A DNA stretch of 25,231 nucleotides. Source: Ichthyophthirius multifiliis (Eukaryota > Ciliophora > Oligohymenophorea > Hymenostomatida). The stretch covers positions 1 to 25,231 of the forward strand of contig NW_004086593.1 in NCBI RefSeq assembly GCF_000220395.1, in the 5' to 3' direction. The notes under the pieces were generated by a model. That model was not told the origin of the DNA and did not search any database. It saw nothing but the letters and a program-made list of their open reading frames with translations. Within the stretch, counting starts at the first letter, position 1; each line of letters opens with the position of its first letter. The position numbers and the translations under genes were made by a program. Positions 11,055-21,479 of the stretch are shown piece by piece.

Positions 11055-12013
11055 ATGAGTCTTTATGATTATATTATTAACATTTATAGTAACAAGAATT
11101 TCGACAAATCTAATTTCCAAGAAATGGCTTTAAATGATACAGATAAATAATTTTATGTATTAATTTTTCCTGTTTTTAAATCATTAGATATGGATGCCGT
11201 TTCAAAATTAATAAATTATGAAAGAAATAAATGATTATATATGTAAAAAATCATTTATTTATTTATATAAAAAAGTAATTTTTGTGAATTTATTAAGTGA
11301 AGCCAATGATTTAAATGGAAAAAAAAATTAGGAAGATTTTTTTTTAAAATATTCATAAATTTTTTTTTATTTTATAAATACTTAGTATGTTTTTACATAA
11401 ACATATTGGAAGGCTTTTAAGAAAAGTTATTAGTTTAAATCTATTTTGAAGATTATGTAGTAATAAGCTATTAAAATTAAGTTTTTTTATATTATAAAAA
11501 GATTTTGTATTAAGATTTAATTGGTCTTTATTTTTTGGATAAAAATGAAGTTGTTTAAATAATTTCGATTTAACTTTTAATTTAATTCAGTAAGTTTTTG
11601 AAGGAAAATATAAAGTTAAAACCTATTATATTAATAAGAATTATAACATTATAATATAAAATAAAGTATTTATATAACATATTTAAAAACAAAAATATAA
11701 ATATTTAAGTTTAGAAAAAAAAGTTAAAGAAAAATAGGTTTTTTAAATATTTCGATTCATAAATAAATTATGATATAAATTAATTTAATAAAAATATTTA
11801 AATGGTTAGCATGAATATAATTGAAAAGAAAGATGAAATTTTTTAAATAATTTAATTTTTATTAAGTTAAAAAATATGGAATATATATATAAAAAATAAT
11901 AAAGTTATAAAGATAAGAAAAAAGATATTTTAAATAAATTTATAATATAGATAAATATAAATTAAATTTATAAAAAAGAAAAAAAAAATTAAATATTTTT
12001 ATTTATATTTTGA
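11055..12013 (+). CDS. Unassigned protein, spliced, 3' end uncertain
   Basis: Starts at ATG 11055 (MSLYDYIINIYSNKNFDKSN). A very short intron at 11243-11275 (GTAAAA..AAAAAG, 33 nt) brings the frame into NLLSEANDLNGKKNQEDF, provided one A is removed near 11229. A second phase change in the T run at about 11362-11369 leads into a long convincing stretch (NILEGFQEKLLVQIYFEDYV, then LDKNEVVQIISIQLLIQFSK). From about 11880 composition turns almost pure A/T. That frame has no early TGA, so I place the end at TGA 12011-12013, one phase away, as a guess. The mixed Ile/Leu/Val helices could be a HEAT/ARM-like fold, but this is only an impression. Confidence 0.45.
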
Positions 12014-12549
12014 TAAATATATTTTTATATATATCTATTTTTTATTTTTTATATATATTAATAATAAAAAAAATAAAATACAGTAAATGTAATTAAATAA
12101 TTATATATTTTTTTTTTATATATATAATATTTTATTAAATATTTTTTTTTTATATATATTTTTATAAATTATTTATTTGTTTTTATTTTTTGTATTATAA
12201 ATAATTATATTATTTTTAATTTTTATATATAATATTAATTTAATTATTTAAAAAATAAAAAATTAAAATATAATTTAATTATATTCTCTTAGTTTATTAA
12301 ATATAGTTTTATATTATTATTTTTATTTTTAAAAACTATCATATTTTTATTCTAATATTACAAAATTTATTTTTATTATTATAATAATATAATATTAAAT
12401 AAATATTCATATTGAATTAATATAATATTCCATTAAATTTTATAATATTGATTATTTATTATTTAAATTACATTATAAAACTTGTAATGTAATGAAATAA
12501 ATATAATTTTAGTTCTAATTATATATTAAAAATATATTATATCAACTTA
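12014..12549. other. AT-rich spacer, no gene seen
   Basis: Nearly pure A/T. No support for coding sequence on either strand. The left edge may include the true 3' end of the preceding gene, and the right edge may include more of the decayed SIMPL copy than can be aligned by eye. Confidence 0.5.
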
Positions 12550-12855
12550 CTTCTTTTTATATTTATTTATTAATAATATATTTTAGTATTTAACAATATT
12601 TAATTGATATTTTAATACAATATTATTAAATTAAAGCTTAATATGCTTTTTAAGCTATTTATTCTTAAATTATATTAATTAAATCTATTAAAATTTTATA
12701 AATATTTAATATTTATATAAACTTAAATAAGTAAATATAATGAATATACAAATTTCGCTTATTTAAAATATTCTAGGATTCCTAATATAATTATAGATCT
12801 TAGTCTAAAATTGAAGTTTATGTATATGATATTTTATTATTGATAAAATTTGAAT
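12550..12855 (+). pseudogene. Decayed partial copy of the SIMPL-domain gene
   Basis: Its sequence aligns in order with the 3' part of the intact gene at 13411-14202. 12631-12689 matches 13979-14035 (AAGCTATT...ATTAAATCTATT in both). 12796-12828 matches 14145-14177 (GATCTTAGTC, then AAATTGAAGTTTA and GTATATG in both). 12829-12853 matches the final codons and stop, but with a one-base loss that moves the TGA out of frame. Upstream of about 12600 the match fades. Many substitutions turn G/C into A/T. I read this as a tandem duplicate that has lost function. Confidence 0.7.
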
Positions 12856-13410
12856 ATAAAAATGATAAAATAATTCCTAAAATTTATAAATTAAAAAAAT
12901 TATATTTATTTTATTTAATATTATATGATTATTTTATTTCTTAAAAAAAAAAAAAAAAAATTCTAATTTTTGAATAATATAAATCTCCTAAAAATTTAGA
13001 TTGTAAAATATTAACATATTTCTTACAAAGATATTTTCTTTCTTTTTTCCTTTGAAATAATTTATTTATTAAATTAAATCTATAAAAAAAATAATATTAT
13101 AATTAAAAATAATTCCATATAAATAAATATATATTAAAAATAAGAATAATTTGATAATTTTTATTAAATAAAATTAAATATTTTATATATATCTATAAAT
13201 TACTTTTAACCAAAAAATATTTGGTTTTTTGCATCAATTTTTCTATATGTTATCTATTAAAAATTAAAATAAATTGTTGTGGATTATAATGGATTAATAA
13301 TTTAATGAATAAAATTATAAAATAGAAAATTAATCATATAATAAAAAAAAAAAAATTAATAAAAAGTAAATTATAAAATAAAAAGAAATTAAAAATCACA
13401 TAAAAAAAAA
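12856..13410. other. AT-rich upstream region of the SIMPL gene
   Basis: AT-rich spacer with an A run at about 12943-12960. No gene or recognisable regulatory site seen. The last bases before the start at 13411 are a CACAT plus A10 leader, typical of A-rich sequence before ciliate start codons. Confidence 0.5.
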
Positions 13411-14202
13411 ATGTCTAAATTTTTATAAAATATATTCTTATTATTGATAATAATTCAATTGTCATAATAAACCTATTTTTAAAAAAATAATAAATAATAA
13501 AATGAAGATTGCTCATGCCTAGAATAAAAATATTTATTACCTGAACCATTTCGTGTAAAAGGATAAGCATCTAAAACTTTGAATGATACATCTTTTGTAG
13601 TTTAATTTACATTAGAAACATTAGAAAAAACAGCTACTAAATCTTTATAAATAAATAATGAAATTATAACTGAAGTTTAAAAATAATTGAAAAAAATTTA
13701 AAAATTAGTTATATCTACAAGCGAATTTTCTGTACAACCTAAATACAAATATGTATATGATAAATAAACTTAATAAGATAATTAGATTTTTGAAGGATAT
13801 AAAGTAACAAACTCAATTTAAGTATAATCTGATTAGATTGAGCTTGCAGGATAGGTTATTGATATCGGAATATCTAATGGAATGACTGCAGTTGACTTTG
13901 TTTAATTTACGCCTAATTAATAAAATATTAAGGATTCTTAATAATCATTGATTGAAAGCGCAATATAAAATTCTTAATTTAAAGCTGAAAGCGCCCTTAA
14001 AGCTATTAATCATAAAATTTTATCAATTAAATCTATTGAAATAGTAGAAGATAATAAATATACGTAACCTTAAAAAAGTGATAGAAATAATCGTGCATAT
14101 TCTGCTTCTGAAGCTGATTCTGCTGTTTCTACTTAACTTAGTGGATCTTAGTCAAAAATTGAAGTTTAGGTATATGTTACTTTTATTATTGAAAAAAATT
14201 GA
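13411..14202 (+). CDS. Secreted SIMPL (DUF541) domain protein
   Basis: One uninterrupted exon of 263 codons with TGA at 14200-14202. It starts MSKFLQNIFLLLIIIQLSQQ, a good signal peptide, so the product should enter the secretory pathway. The SIMPL-like region runs from about residue 45 to the end: an N-terminal strand (PEPFRVKGQASKTLNDTSFV), a helix with Lys/Gln, the F-E-G-Y-K-V-T-N-S-I-Q-V strand, then LAGQVIDIGISNGMTAVDFV, which matches the family pattern of a strand, a helix and the isolated-Gly 'G(A/G)..(V/I)' segment. Family members are mostly bacterial or secreted eukaryotic proteins of unclear biochemical role (the name comes from a mouse signalling adaptor). A degraded second copy lies about 560 bp upstream. 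Start choice is supported by the signal peptide and the A-rich leader. Family call by recognition, not search. Confidence 0.75.
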
Positions 14203-15982
14203 AAATAATTATATTTTACCAAATTAAGCATTTATTATTTTATATTTAAAAAAAAAATTAAATATATGTATTTTCTTATATATATATATATATTATTTTC
14301 TATCTAATAAATTTTATAATAAAATAAAAGTTAGTTTTTTTAATAAATTATTATAATAAACTTAAAACATACATTTTATAAATTTTTTATCTTAATTTCT
14401 TAATACTAAAACTTATTTAATTTTCTAAAAATCCTTAAAAAATAAAAAAAAAAATATCTTCATATTTTTTATAACTCAACGACTCCTTTTTTTTAATTAA
14501 ATAATTTTTAAAATTTTTTCATAATTAAAAAAGTTGAAAATCGAAATATTTTATACATAAAAGTTTATATAAAATTTACTATATAAGAAAATTATACTAA
14601 AAAACATCCGTTTTTTACTCTTATTTAAATTTAGATTATAAAATCACATTTTAATAATTAATCTTTTAAAATATTTAATTTTAATCGTAAATTATGACAA
14701 AATAAATTGTTTTATTTTATATTTATAAATTTATCAAAAAAAATCAAATATAAAACAAAAAAAATAACTGAATATCAAGTTATACGTTTTTTTAAACCCT
14801 AAAATAATAAATGCTTATCTCTAATTTTTTAAAGTATATATAAAAAAATAATGAATAATTAAATTTAATATTTAAAAATTTCTTTAAATATTATAATTAT
14901 TAAATAATATTATTTTATAATAAATTATAACAAATTTATAAATAAATAATAATAAAACATTAGTTTATAGAAATTTAATATTAAAAGATTTTTTATATGT
15001 AATATAAAATATAATATTAATATAATTAATATTCATAAAACTTATAAATCAGAAATAAATCGAAATTCTCATTAGAAATAACTAAACAATATTATAAAAT
15101 AAATATATAAAAAAATAAAAAAAAATAAGAAAAAATAATATAATATAAATATTATTATATAATAAATAAAAATAATTAAAAAATAAATATTATATAATAT
15201 TAAAATATTATAATATATATATATAATATATATATATATATAAAATTAATATATTTAATTGATTTTTATATATACATTTATATTATAAATTTCTATATAT
15301 TTTTATATTTATTTTTTAATTCACATATTTCTAATTTTAAATTATACTTATTTATACATAAAAATAACACTTACTATTTTTATTAAATTACTTTTATCGA
15401 AATATATACTAACATCTATTTATAAGTATTTTTTATAAATTATACACAATATATACTATAGTTTTCATTTTTAAATATATATAAAATTTAAATTTTTTTC
15501 TAAATTAATTTTTTTTATTATAAATTATTTGATAATTAATTATATTTAAAATTAATTATTTTTAAATATTTATTTTGAAACTTTTTAATATTTTAATTTT
15601 TCAGACTTAATTTTTAATAATATAAATTTTTTAAATATAAATATATTAATATTAATTTATATTATTAATTTCATATTTCTTAATAAATAATTTTATTTTA
15701 TTTGATTTTTTTTTCTCCTTTATTAATACAAATCCAATAATATTTCTTAATCTAAATTAATTATCTTTTTTTGGTTTATAATTTCCAAAAGTATTTTATA
15801 TGACTTTCTTTTCATCAATACTTTTATTATTAATTAATTTTTTTTTTTCTAATATTATTATATAATATTATTTTATATAATAACTTTTAATTCACATAAT
15901 TTACTTTGGTTTGATTATTATTTTAGAATGTATAATTATTTTAATATATTATCTTATATAGCGTATTAATATATATAAGGTT
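14203..15982. other. Long AT-rich intergenic region between convergent genes
   Basis: No gene supported. It holds TA-rich tracts (for example 15213-15245), the second copy of a dispersed repeat at 14588-14626, and a polypyrimidine-rich patch at about 14390-14500 that loosely resembles the antisense of the gene start near 10600. That may mean a decayed paralogue on the minus strand, but I could not establish a reading frame. Confidence 0.5.
14588..14626 (+). repeat. Dispersed 38-nt repeat, copy 2
   Basis: Shares AAAATTATACTAAAAAA and TTTTTACTCTTATTT with the block at 10740-10777, separated by a short variable core. No open frame is attached to it here. Confidence 0.55.
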
Positions 15983-16401
15983 TCAGAAGATTATTTTTTT
16001 ATCTCTTTTTTTAAGTTTGTTATATTTAATTTAAATTATTTTCATAATTATATATTTAGGGCCAATTAAGTCAAACATTTCGTTTATACTGTTTGATATT
16101 TGAATGTCATTTGATGTTTAAATTTGAATGACATATTCTATATTCTAAATTTGATATGCCCTTTCATATAATTATTAAGTAATATATTTTTTAAATGATT
16201 ATTATTTTTGAGATTTTTTTAATTTCATTTTAATTGCTTTTTGCCTGATATGGTGTTTTTGAATTCACTTTCAGATTATTAAAACCAATATTATGTTTAT
16301 TGAAAAATCAATTATTCATATTTTTTTGTTAAACGAAGTATATATTTTATATATAATTTGTTTTGTATGAATAAGAAAAAATTATATATTTAATTTATTA
16401 A
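15983..16401 (-). pseudogene. Gene fragment lacking a start codon, unassigned
   Basis: Two open segments on the minus strand join with one phase change at about 16205-16260 (probably the 5-base A/T run at 16257-16261). Segment 1: LRLTKKYEQLIFQQTQYWFQ and SESEFK. Segment 2: SFKKYITQQLYERAYQIQNI, later NSINEMFDLIGPKYIIMKII, ending in TGA 15983-15985. The residue pattern is protein-like, but the frame has no Met and is closed upstream by TGA beside a 24-base T run (on the minus strand). Only 58 bp separate it from the ALG7 stop on the same strand, so there is no room for a 5' exon. Best read as a 5'-truncated relic or a gene whose start is hidden by a homopolymer error. No family recognised. Confidence 0.4.
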
Positions 16402-16459
16402 TCAAAAAAAAAAAAAAAAAAAAAAAAGGAAAGGATGTATTTTTATTTAATTAACATAT

Positions 16460-17601
16460 TCAAAAAATCAAATGAGCCCCATAATATCTAACTAAAAATC
16501 CCAAAAAGGAGCAAAATATTTGCAATAAAACAAGCTCTTAACATAATTACTTTTCCCCCAAAGGTCCCCTAATCCACAAATAGAGATTAATAAGGTTTAG
16601 ATTGCTTTTAATTTTCACCAATTTACCTTTTTCTTTATCATAAAAAGGCAATCTATGTCTCGGACACTCCACAATTTTCAACAACTACGGCAAAGAATAT
16701 ACAAAATTAGCAATTTACGGTATAAAAAATAATAATAAAGTTTTCGAAAAGTGTCCCAAAATACCCACTGTGGCAAAAACCATTCCACTCCAATAACAGA
16801 AAGTATCCCCAACAAAAACTTCTGAAGGAAACTTATTAAATTAATATAAAGCTAAAGTCGTAAAAATATACGGCAAAATTATAATAACTGAAACATGTCT
16901 TGATTGAATATTTTTATCATCAAAAAATTACATTTCAATGACATTATGAATTAATACACAGCAACTAATTATTAAACTTTGGCTAACTTCCAACCCATTT
17001 ATTCCGGCGTAAATATTAATTGAATTAGAACAAAAAGTAGCCACGCACATCATGTATAAAAAATAAATTAATCCTAAATCTACATAATCACCCAAAAAAC
17101 CTCTCAATTAAATCGGTACTACTACATGAGTAACACCTTTATATGCAACTAAAATTGGTAAACAAGCTAAATTAGGTAATAACATCTTATATCTCCAAGG
17201 TAAATCAAATACATCGTCACAAAAACCAAGGAAAGTGCAAAATAAAATCGATAAAATTCCTGCTGTATGCTCCAAAACAAGATCCTCGTAATTAATTTTT
17301 ACATATAATATTCCTAACATACTAAAAGTTATAAATATCATAGCTGGAACTATTCCTAAGCTTTCTGGAATGTCTATTTCTCCGCCAGGAGTACCTTTTT
17401 ATTTATATCTTTTCCTTTTAATCCTGCTTTAATTGAATATTCTTTTACTATTGGGATTAAATTTTTTACAAATCTATATGTTAATGCTGATGAAAGTAAA
17501 TACATTAAAAATGCTATTTTTATCTATGTAGTGGTGTAGTAATAATATGCAGTATAGGATACTGATGTTAATATTGTTGAGTATATTAAAATATCTTACA
17601 T
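16460..17601 (-). CDS. ALG7: UDP-GlcNAc:dolichyl-phosphate GlcNAc-1-phosphotransferase (ALG7/DPAGT1)
   Basis: Transfers GlcNAc-1-phosphate from UDP-GlcNAc to dolichyl phosphate at the ER membrane, the first step of N-glycan precursor assembly and the tunicamycin target. About 380 residues from ATG 17601, close to the roughly 400 of DPAGT1. Diagnostic segments in order: [10 protein letters not shown] (about 78-87), [20 protein letters not shown] (about 125-144; Asp-Asp region), [13 protein letters not shown] (about 193-205), GDTFCYWSG (about 265-273), [17 protein letters not shown], and CPRHRLP (about 313-319). Multiple hydrophobic spans fit the polytopic family. TGA stop at 16460-16462. One base is missing from the frame in the T run (plus strand) at 17396-17400, between KGKDIN and KKGTPGG. 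Since everything around it is conserved, a sequence error is likelier than decay. No intron seen. The start lies 456 bp from the divergent start at 18058. Confidence 0.92.
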
Positions 17602-18057
17602 TATTTTTTTTATATACAACTTTTAATTAATAAAATATATTTTCTTTTAAATTATATTTTATTTTAATTTAAATCTTATAAAAAATAATAATGCTATTTA
17701 TTTTTATCGTATTAAATAAATGTTGTTATTAATATTATTTTTTTATTTTATATATGAGAAAAAACTAATTTAAAATTAACAAAATAATATATATTTAACT
17801 TATAATAAAAAATTTATTCATATTAATTATATAAATTATTTTATTTTTTTTAATATAGAAAACACAAAAAAAAATAATAATTATAAAAAAAAGAAATGAA
17901 TTAATTAAAATAATTAGGTATAATAGATTAAGAATAAGTAAAAAATGTTAATTTTCCTAAATATATAAGAACTGCGAATTTAATGATAGGGTAAATTATT
18001 AAAATTTTTAAATATATTTTGTAAACAAAATAGAGGAATATTAATATTTATTGGAAT
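17602..18057. other. Divergent intergenic region upstream of ALG7 and the small membrane protein gene
   Basis: A/T-rich 456-bp gap between two divergent start codons. It presumably holds both promoters, but no motif can be singled out. No coding sequence seen. Confidence 0.5.
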
Positions 18058-18646
18058 ATGGAAAATAATAACCCTTTAAATACTCACCAATTTCTTTACT
18101 TTAAAATTCTTTAATATATTTGTACCATTTTTTTATATGTAAAATATATAATATAAAAAGTAAAAAATAAAAAAATAACAAATTAAAGCATTTTTGGAGT
18201 AATTTTATTTGCTACTGAATATAAACCTGATTTAATTCAAGAATATCTCAAATTTTTGAAAACTTATATTGGTCTAGGAATATTTTATTTATTGTAAAAA
18301 AATAAATATATAATAAATAACAATAATAATAATTTTATTAATTAAATAAATAAATATATATTAAAGTTTATCAAGTTTAACAGTTTATAATGTAGAAAAT
18401 GAAACAAATTCACTTTTTGGATGGTTATATGGCACATTATTATTTGCTATAGGAATTTACTATTTGGGAATGCATTTTATTGTATATAAAAAAAATTATT
18501 ATTAATTCTATTTTTATTTTTTTAGGATAGAAAAAATTAATAATTAAGTAGTTCTTCTTATACTGCAGTAATATTTTTAATTATAATAAAAAGTATATTT
18601 AAATATTTTTATTTTTTGTTTGTTTAATATTTAGCCTTTAGTTTGA
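18058..18646 (+). CDS. Small multi-span membrane protein in five short exons
   Basis: Exons 18058-18138, 18189-18293, 18367-18481, 18526-18567 and 18635-18646, separated by GT..AG introns of 50, 73, 44 and 67 nt; about 117 residues ending APLV before TGA 18644-18646. It begins MENNNPLNTHQFLYFKILQY. Three hydrophobic spans follow: around IFGVILFA, around IGLGIFYLFLSSLTVY, and LFGWLYGTLLFAIGIYYLGM. A short polar Ser-rich tail follows. All splice joins keep phase except exon 1/2, which needs one T fewer in the 7-base T run at 18128-18134. The F-L-x-x-x-x-G-x-G-I-F-Y-L pattern distantly resembles the COPI-associated/TVP15 family of Golgi membrane proteins, but this is a weak impression and I leave the gene unnamed. 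Confidence 0.6.
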
Positions 18647-19013
18647 ACGAGAAGAAGATTATAGTTTTTTATATTTATTATTAATATATATATATATATA
18701 TATCATTTTTTAATAGTAAAATTTAATATATATTTAGTTTTTTTAAATAATATATAAATAAAAAGTTTGTTTTTTTTTATTTTTAAATTAGCTTTTTTAA
18801 ATATAATAATACTTAATATATAAACTTTTTTATTTTTAAATATTTAATAGTTCATTAAATGATAATTATATATATTATTAGTTTATATTAAAATTTTAGA
18901 ATCAAAAATATATTTATATTAAATTTTTAATATAATAATTCTTTTTTTTTAACAAAAAAATATATATTTTAATATTTTTAAATAATTATATATCTTTATT
19001 TAAAGTTAATTAA
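18647..19013. other. AT-rich spacer, no gene seen
   Basis: Nearly pure A/T with a TA microsatellite at about 18684-18704. It separates two plus-strand genes. Confidence 0.5.
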
Positions 19014-19555
19014 ATGCCTTTTTTTTATAAATTTTTTATTATAACAATTCCTTTATCATTTTGTGCAACTATTTCAGCATTTAGAATGGGAAAAAATCTC
19101 CCAATAGCATGTAGACATTTTGGAAGATAAATAGGAATGGGATATAATTATTTTAAAGTTATATTAAAATTGATTAAACCTGATACAGAAAAGCCTGCAG
19201 AAATTTTAGATTTATTAAGATAATCAAATCAATAAGTTATTTGTAATTATAATAAATTATTTATATATTATTTATTTTACAGTCTGCAGCTTTATCAAGG
19301 GAAATGAGAGAAAGCTTAGTAAAAATTAAAGAATAAATTAAACAAATAATTCCAAAAGAATTATAAAATCAAAATAATTTACATTTAAATTTATTCTAAA
19401 ACTAATTCGATTAATTAAATAAAAAAATAGAATAAAAAAGTGAATATTAACAATAATTAAATGGATCTAATTTAATATAATAAATTTACGAAGAAAGGAA
19501 AAAAATAATAAATTAAAAAAACATTAAAAAACAAACTTTTCATGAAAAATTATGA
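19014..19555 (+). CDS. Membrane-anchored protein with Gln/Lys-rich helical tail, two exons
   Basis: Exon 1 is 19014-19235 (74 codons). The intron at 19236-19282 (GTTATT..TTTTACAG, 47 nt) is in phase 0. Exon 2 is 19283-19555, ending in TGA; 164 residues in total with no frame break. It begins MPFFYKFFIITIPLSFCATI, one uncleaved-looking hydrophobic span or signal sequence. A conserved-looking motif follows (FRMGKNLPIACRHFGRQIGM) and then an amphipathic, charged helix (SREMRESLVKIKEQIKQIIP). A short membrane anchor followed by a basic helix and a charged helical tail is also the layout of TatA/Hcf106-type and small organellar membrane proteins, but I cannot assign it. It is convergent with the next gene, with 122 bp between stops. 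Confidence 0.65.
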
Positions 19556-19677
19556 AATTTATTTTTGTCCCTAATATAATAATTGTCAATAAAAAGAAAA
19601 AAGAAAAGAGTTTTTATTTATTTATTTTTTTATTAAAAAAAAAAAAAAATAGTAAATATTATTATTAAAAAAAACTT

Positions 19678-21087
19678 TCATTCTTGTTAAATTTACTAAT
19701 TTTCAATTTCATGTTTAGTTTGATCATTTTTAAATTCTAACATCCATATATTAACTTTTTACCAAATTTTATTTTTCTTTATTTCAACTAGAAATGCTTT
19801 TAAAACTTTTTTACATAAATTCTTCTTTCTGAAATCTTAAATTAAAATATTTTAGTATTTATATTCCATATTATTTTCTTGTTTTAGTAGGTTTATACTT
19901 AAAGTCCATTAATAAAATACTTATTTAGATAAATAAAATTATCTATGTTTATCATAAAGTAATTATTATTAAATTATTTAATTTTTAAATTCATTTAATT
20001 TTTAAAAATATTTCATTAAAATATTTCTATTTATTATTTTAGATTTTTATTAATATTTATAAACCATTTATCTATTTATAATATGTACCGCTTATTATAA
20101 TTAATTAAATAATAATTATTTAAGTTTTTAAGTATTGAATTTTATTGATTTTATTCTTTTTTATTAATTAATAGACAATATTATCTTAAAACTATCAAAA
20201 ACTAATTGTTTCTATAAATAAAGAAAAAAAATATATATATTTTATTGATATATTTTATTAAAAATATATAAAAAAAAACCTTTTTTAAATTATGAAATTT
20301 ATTTACTATATTAACTTTATTTAAAATATCTAATTTAATTTTCTCTGCCTATTCTTTTTTTTTAATTTCTTCCATATATTTTTCAAATTGAATTTATGAA
20401 ATTTCTTGTTTTTTAGCCTATTATATTTATATTTTATAATTATCTTTTTCAATTAATCTTTGAATTCTTTTTTCTTGGTTTATTTTAGCAAAATTTTCAG
20501 CTTTTATTAAGTTATCCTCAAATTTTAAATATTCTTTATTTAGTTGATAAATTTCTATTTTGATTTTCCAATATTTAAAAGATCTTTTCTAAAGTATTTA
20601 ATTATAATGATTAATAGCAATTTATTTTTTCAATAAATAAATATTTTTCAAATTTAAAAAGTATATTTTTAATCTTTTTATTGAAAATCTATTAATTATC
20701 TAGAACAAAAAAAAAATTATAAATATATAATTTTTATAAATACATACTTTTTATTCTTAAAACTTTATAAATAAATAATTAAACTTAATTTAATTAAAAA
20801 AGTATTGAAATAATTCTTTTTTTTTATTATTTAAAACTTTATTAGTAATTTGATTAGCTTTATTAAAATTAAAAAAACTTAAATAAATTATTAATTATTT
20901 AATTTTAAATTTAAAATTACTTATATTGAATAATTAATTTAGAATTTTATGTTGATTTAATAAGGTTATATTATTTATTAGAAAGTTGCTAATATTATGA
21001 AAATAATTATTTAATTTTCAATTTAGAATTATATGATTAATTATTTTGTTAAAAAAAATTGCATTAATTTTGAATTTGATTATACAT
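19678..21087 (-). CDS. Lys/Gln-rich helical protein with Trp-containing helices, three exons
   Basis: Start ATG 21087 (MYNQIQNQCNFFQQNNQSYN). Exon 1 is 21087-20748. The intron at 20747-20700 (GTATGT..GTTCTAG) is in phase 0. Exon 2 is 20699-20280. The intron at 20279-20212 (GTTTTT..TTTATAG) is in phase 0. Exon 3 is 20211-19678 with TGA at 19678-19680; about 430 residues. Exon 1 needs one base fewer in the A run (plus strand) at 20871-20877. The protein is helical with spaced aromatic motifs: LFQYFFNQIK, RSFKYWKIKIEIYQ, VFYQWTLSINLLK, IWQKVNIWMLEFK. Regular F..W helices are seen in Sfi1-type centrin-binding repeats, abundant in ciliate cortex, so this is one candidate role. The repeat register is not clean enough to claim it. 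Clear splice sites and three long open exons make coding status strong. Confidence 0.68.
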
Positions 21088-21302
21088 TTTATAAATTTAT
21101 GCTTTAAATTAATAATTTAATATAATATAATGTATATAATTGAATAAATAAAAATTAAAATAAAAAAAAGTATATATTATTTATATTTATATATATATAA
21201 AAATATCAATATATATATTTTGATAAAATAATATATATATATAATATTAATCTATATATAAAAGTTATATATATATATATATATATAAAAATTAAAAATA
21301 AA

Positions 21303-21350
<48 letters not shown>

Positions 21351-21479
21351 AAATAACTTTTTTAAAAATCTTTATATATATAATTAATAATTTTTTTTAA
21401 GTAGAAATATATATATAAAAACTTATCTATAAGAATAATAAAATTTATATTTTTTATTTTTATCTTATTAATTTTATTA
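21088..21479. repeat. AT-dinucleotide-rich spacer
   Basis: Contains several (AT)n tracts, the longest at about 21310-21345, and otherwise A/T-only sequence. It separates the starts of the helical protein gene and the stop of the Kelch/EGF gene, both on the minus strand. No gene seen. Confidence 0.65.

Noticed and set aside
16081-16140. Inverted repeat of TGAATGTCAT and ATGACATA as an operator
   Set aside because: Only about seven bases pair, and the region lies within a minus-strand coding segment that explains its unusual base content.
21181-21345. Replication origin or centromere-like (AT)n block
   Set aside because: Dinucleotide tracts of this kind are common all through such AT-rich spacers and nothing else marks the site.
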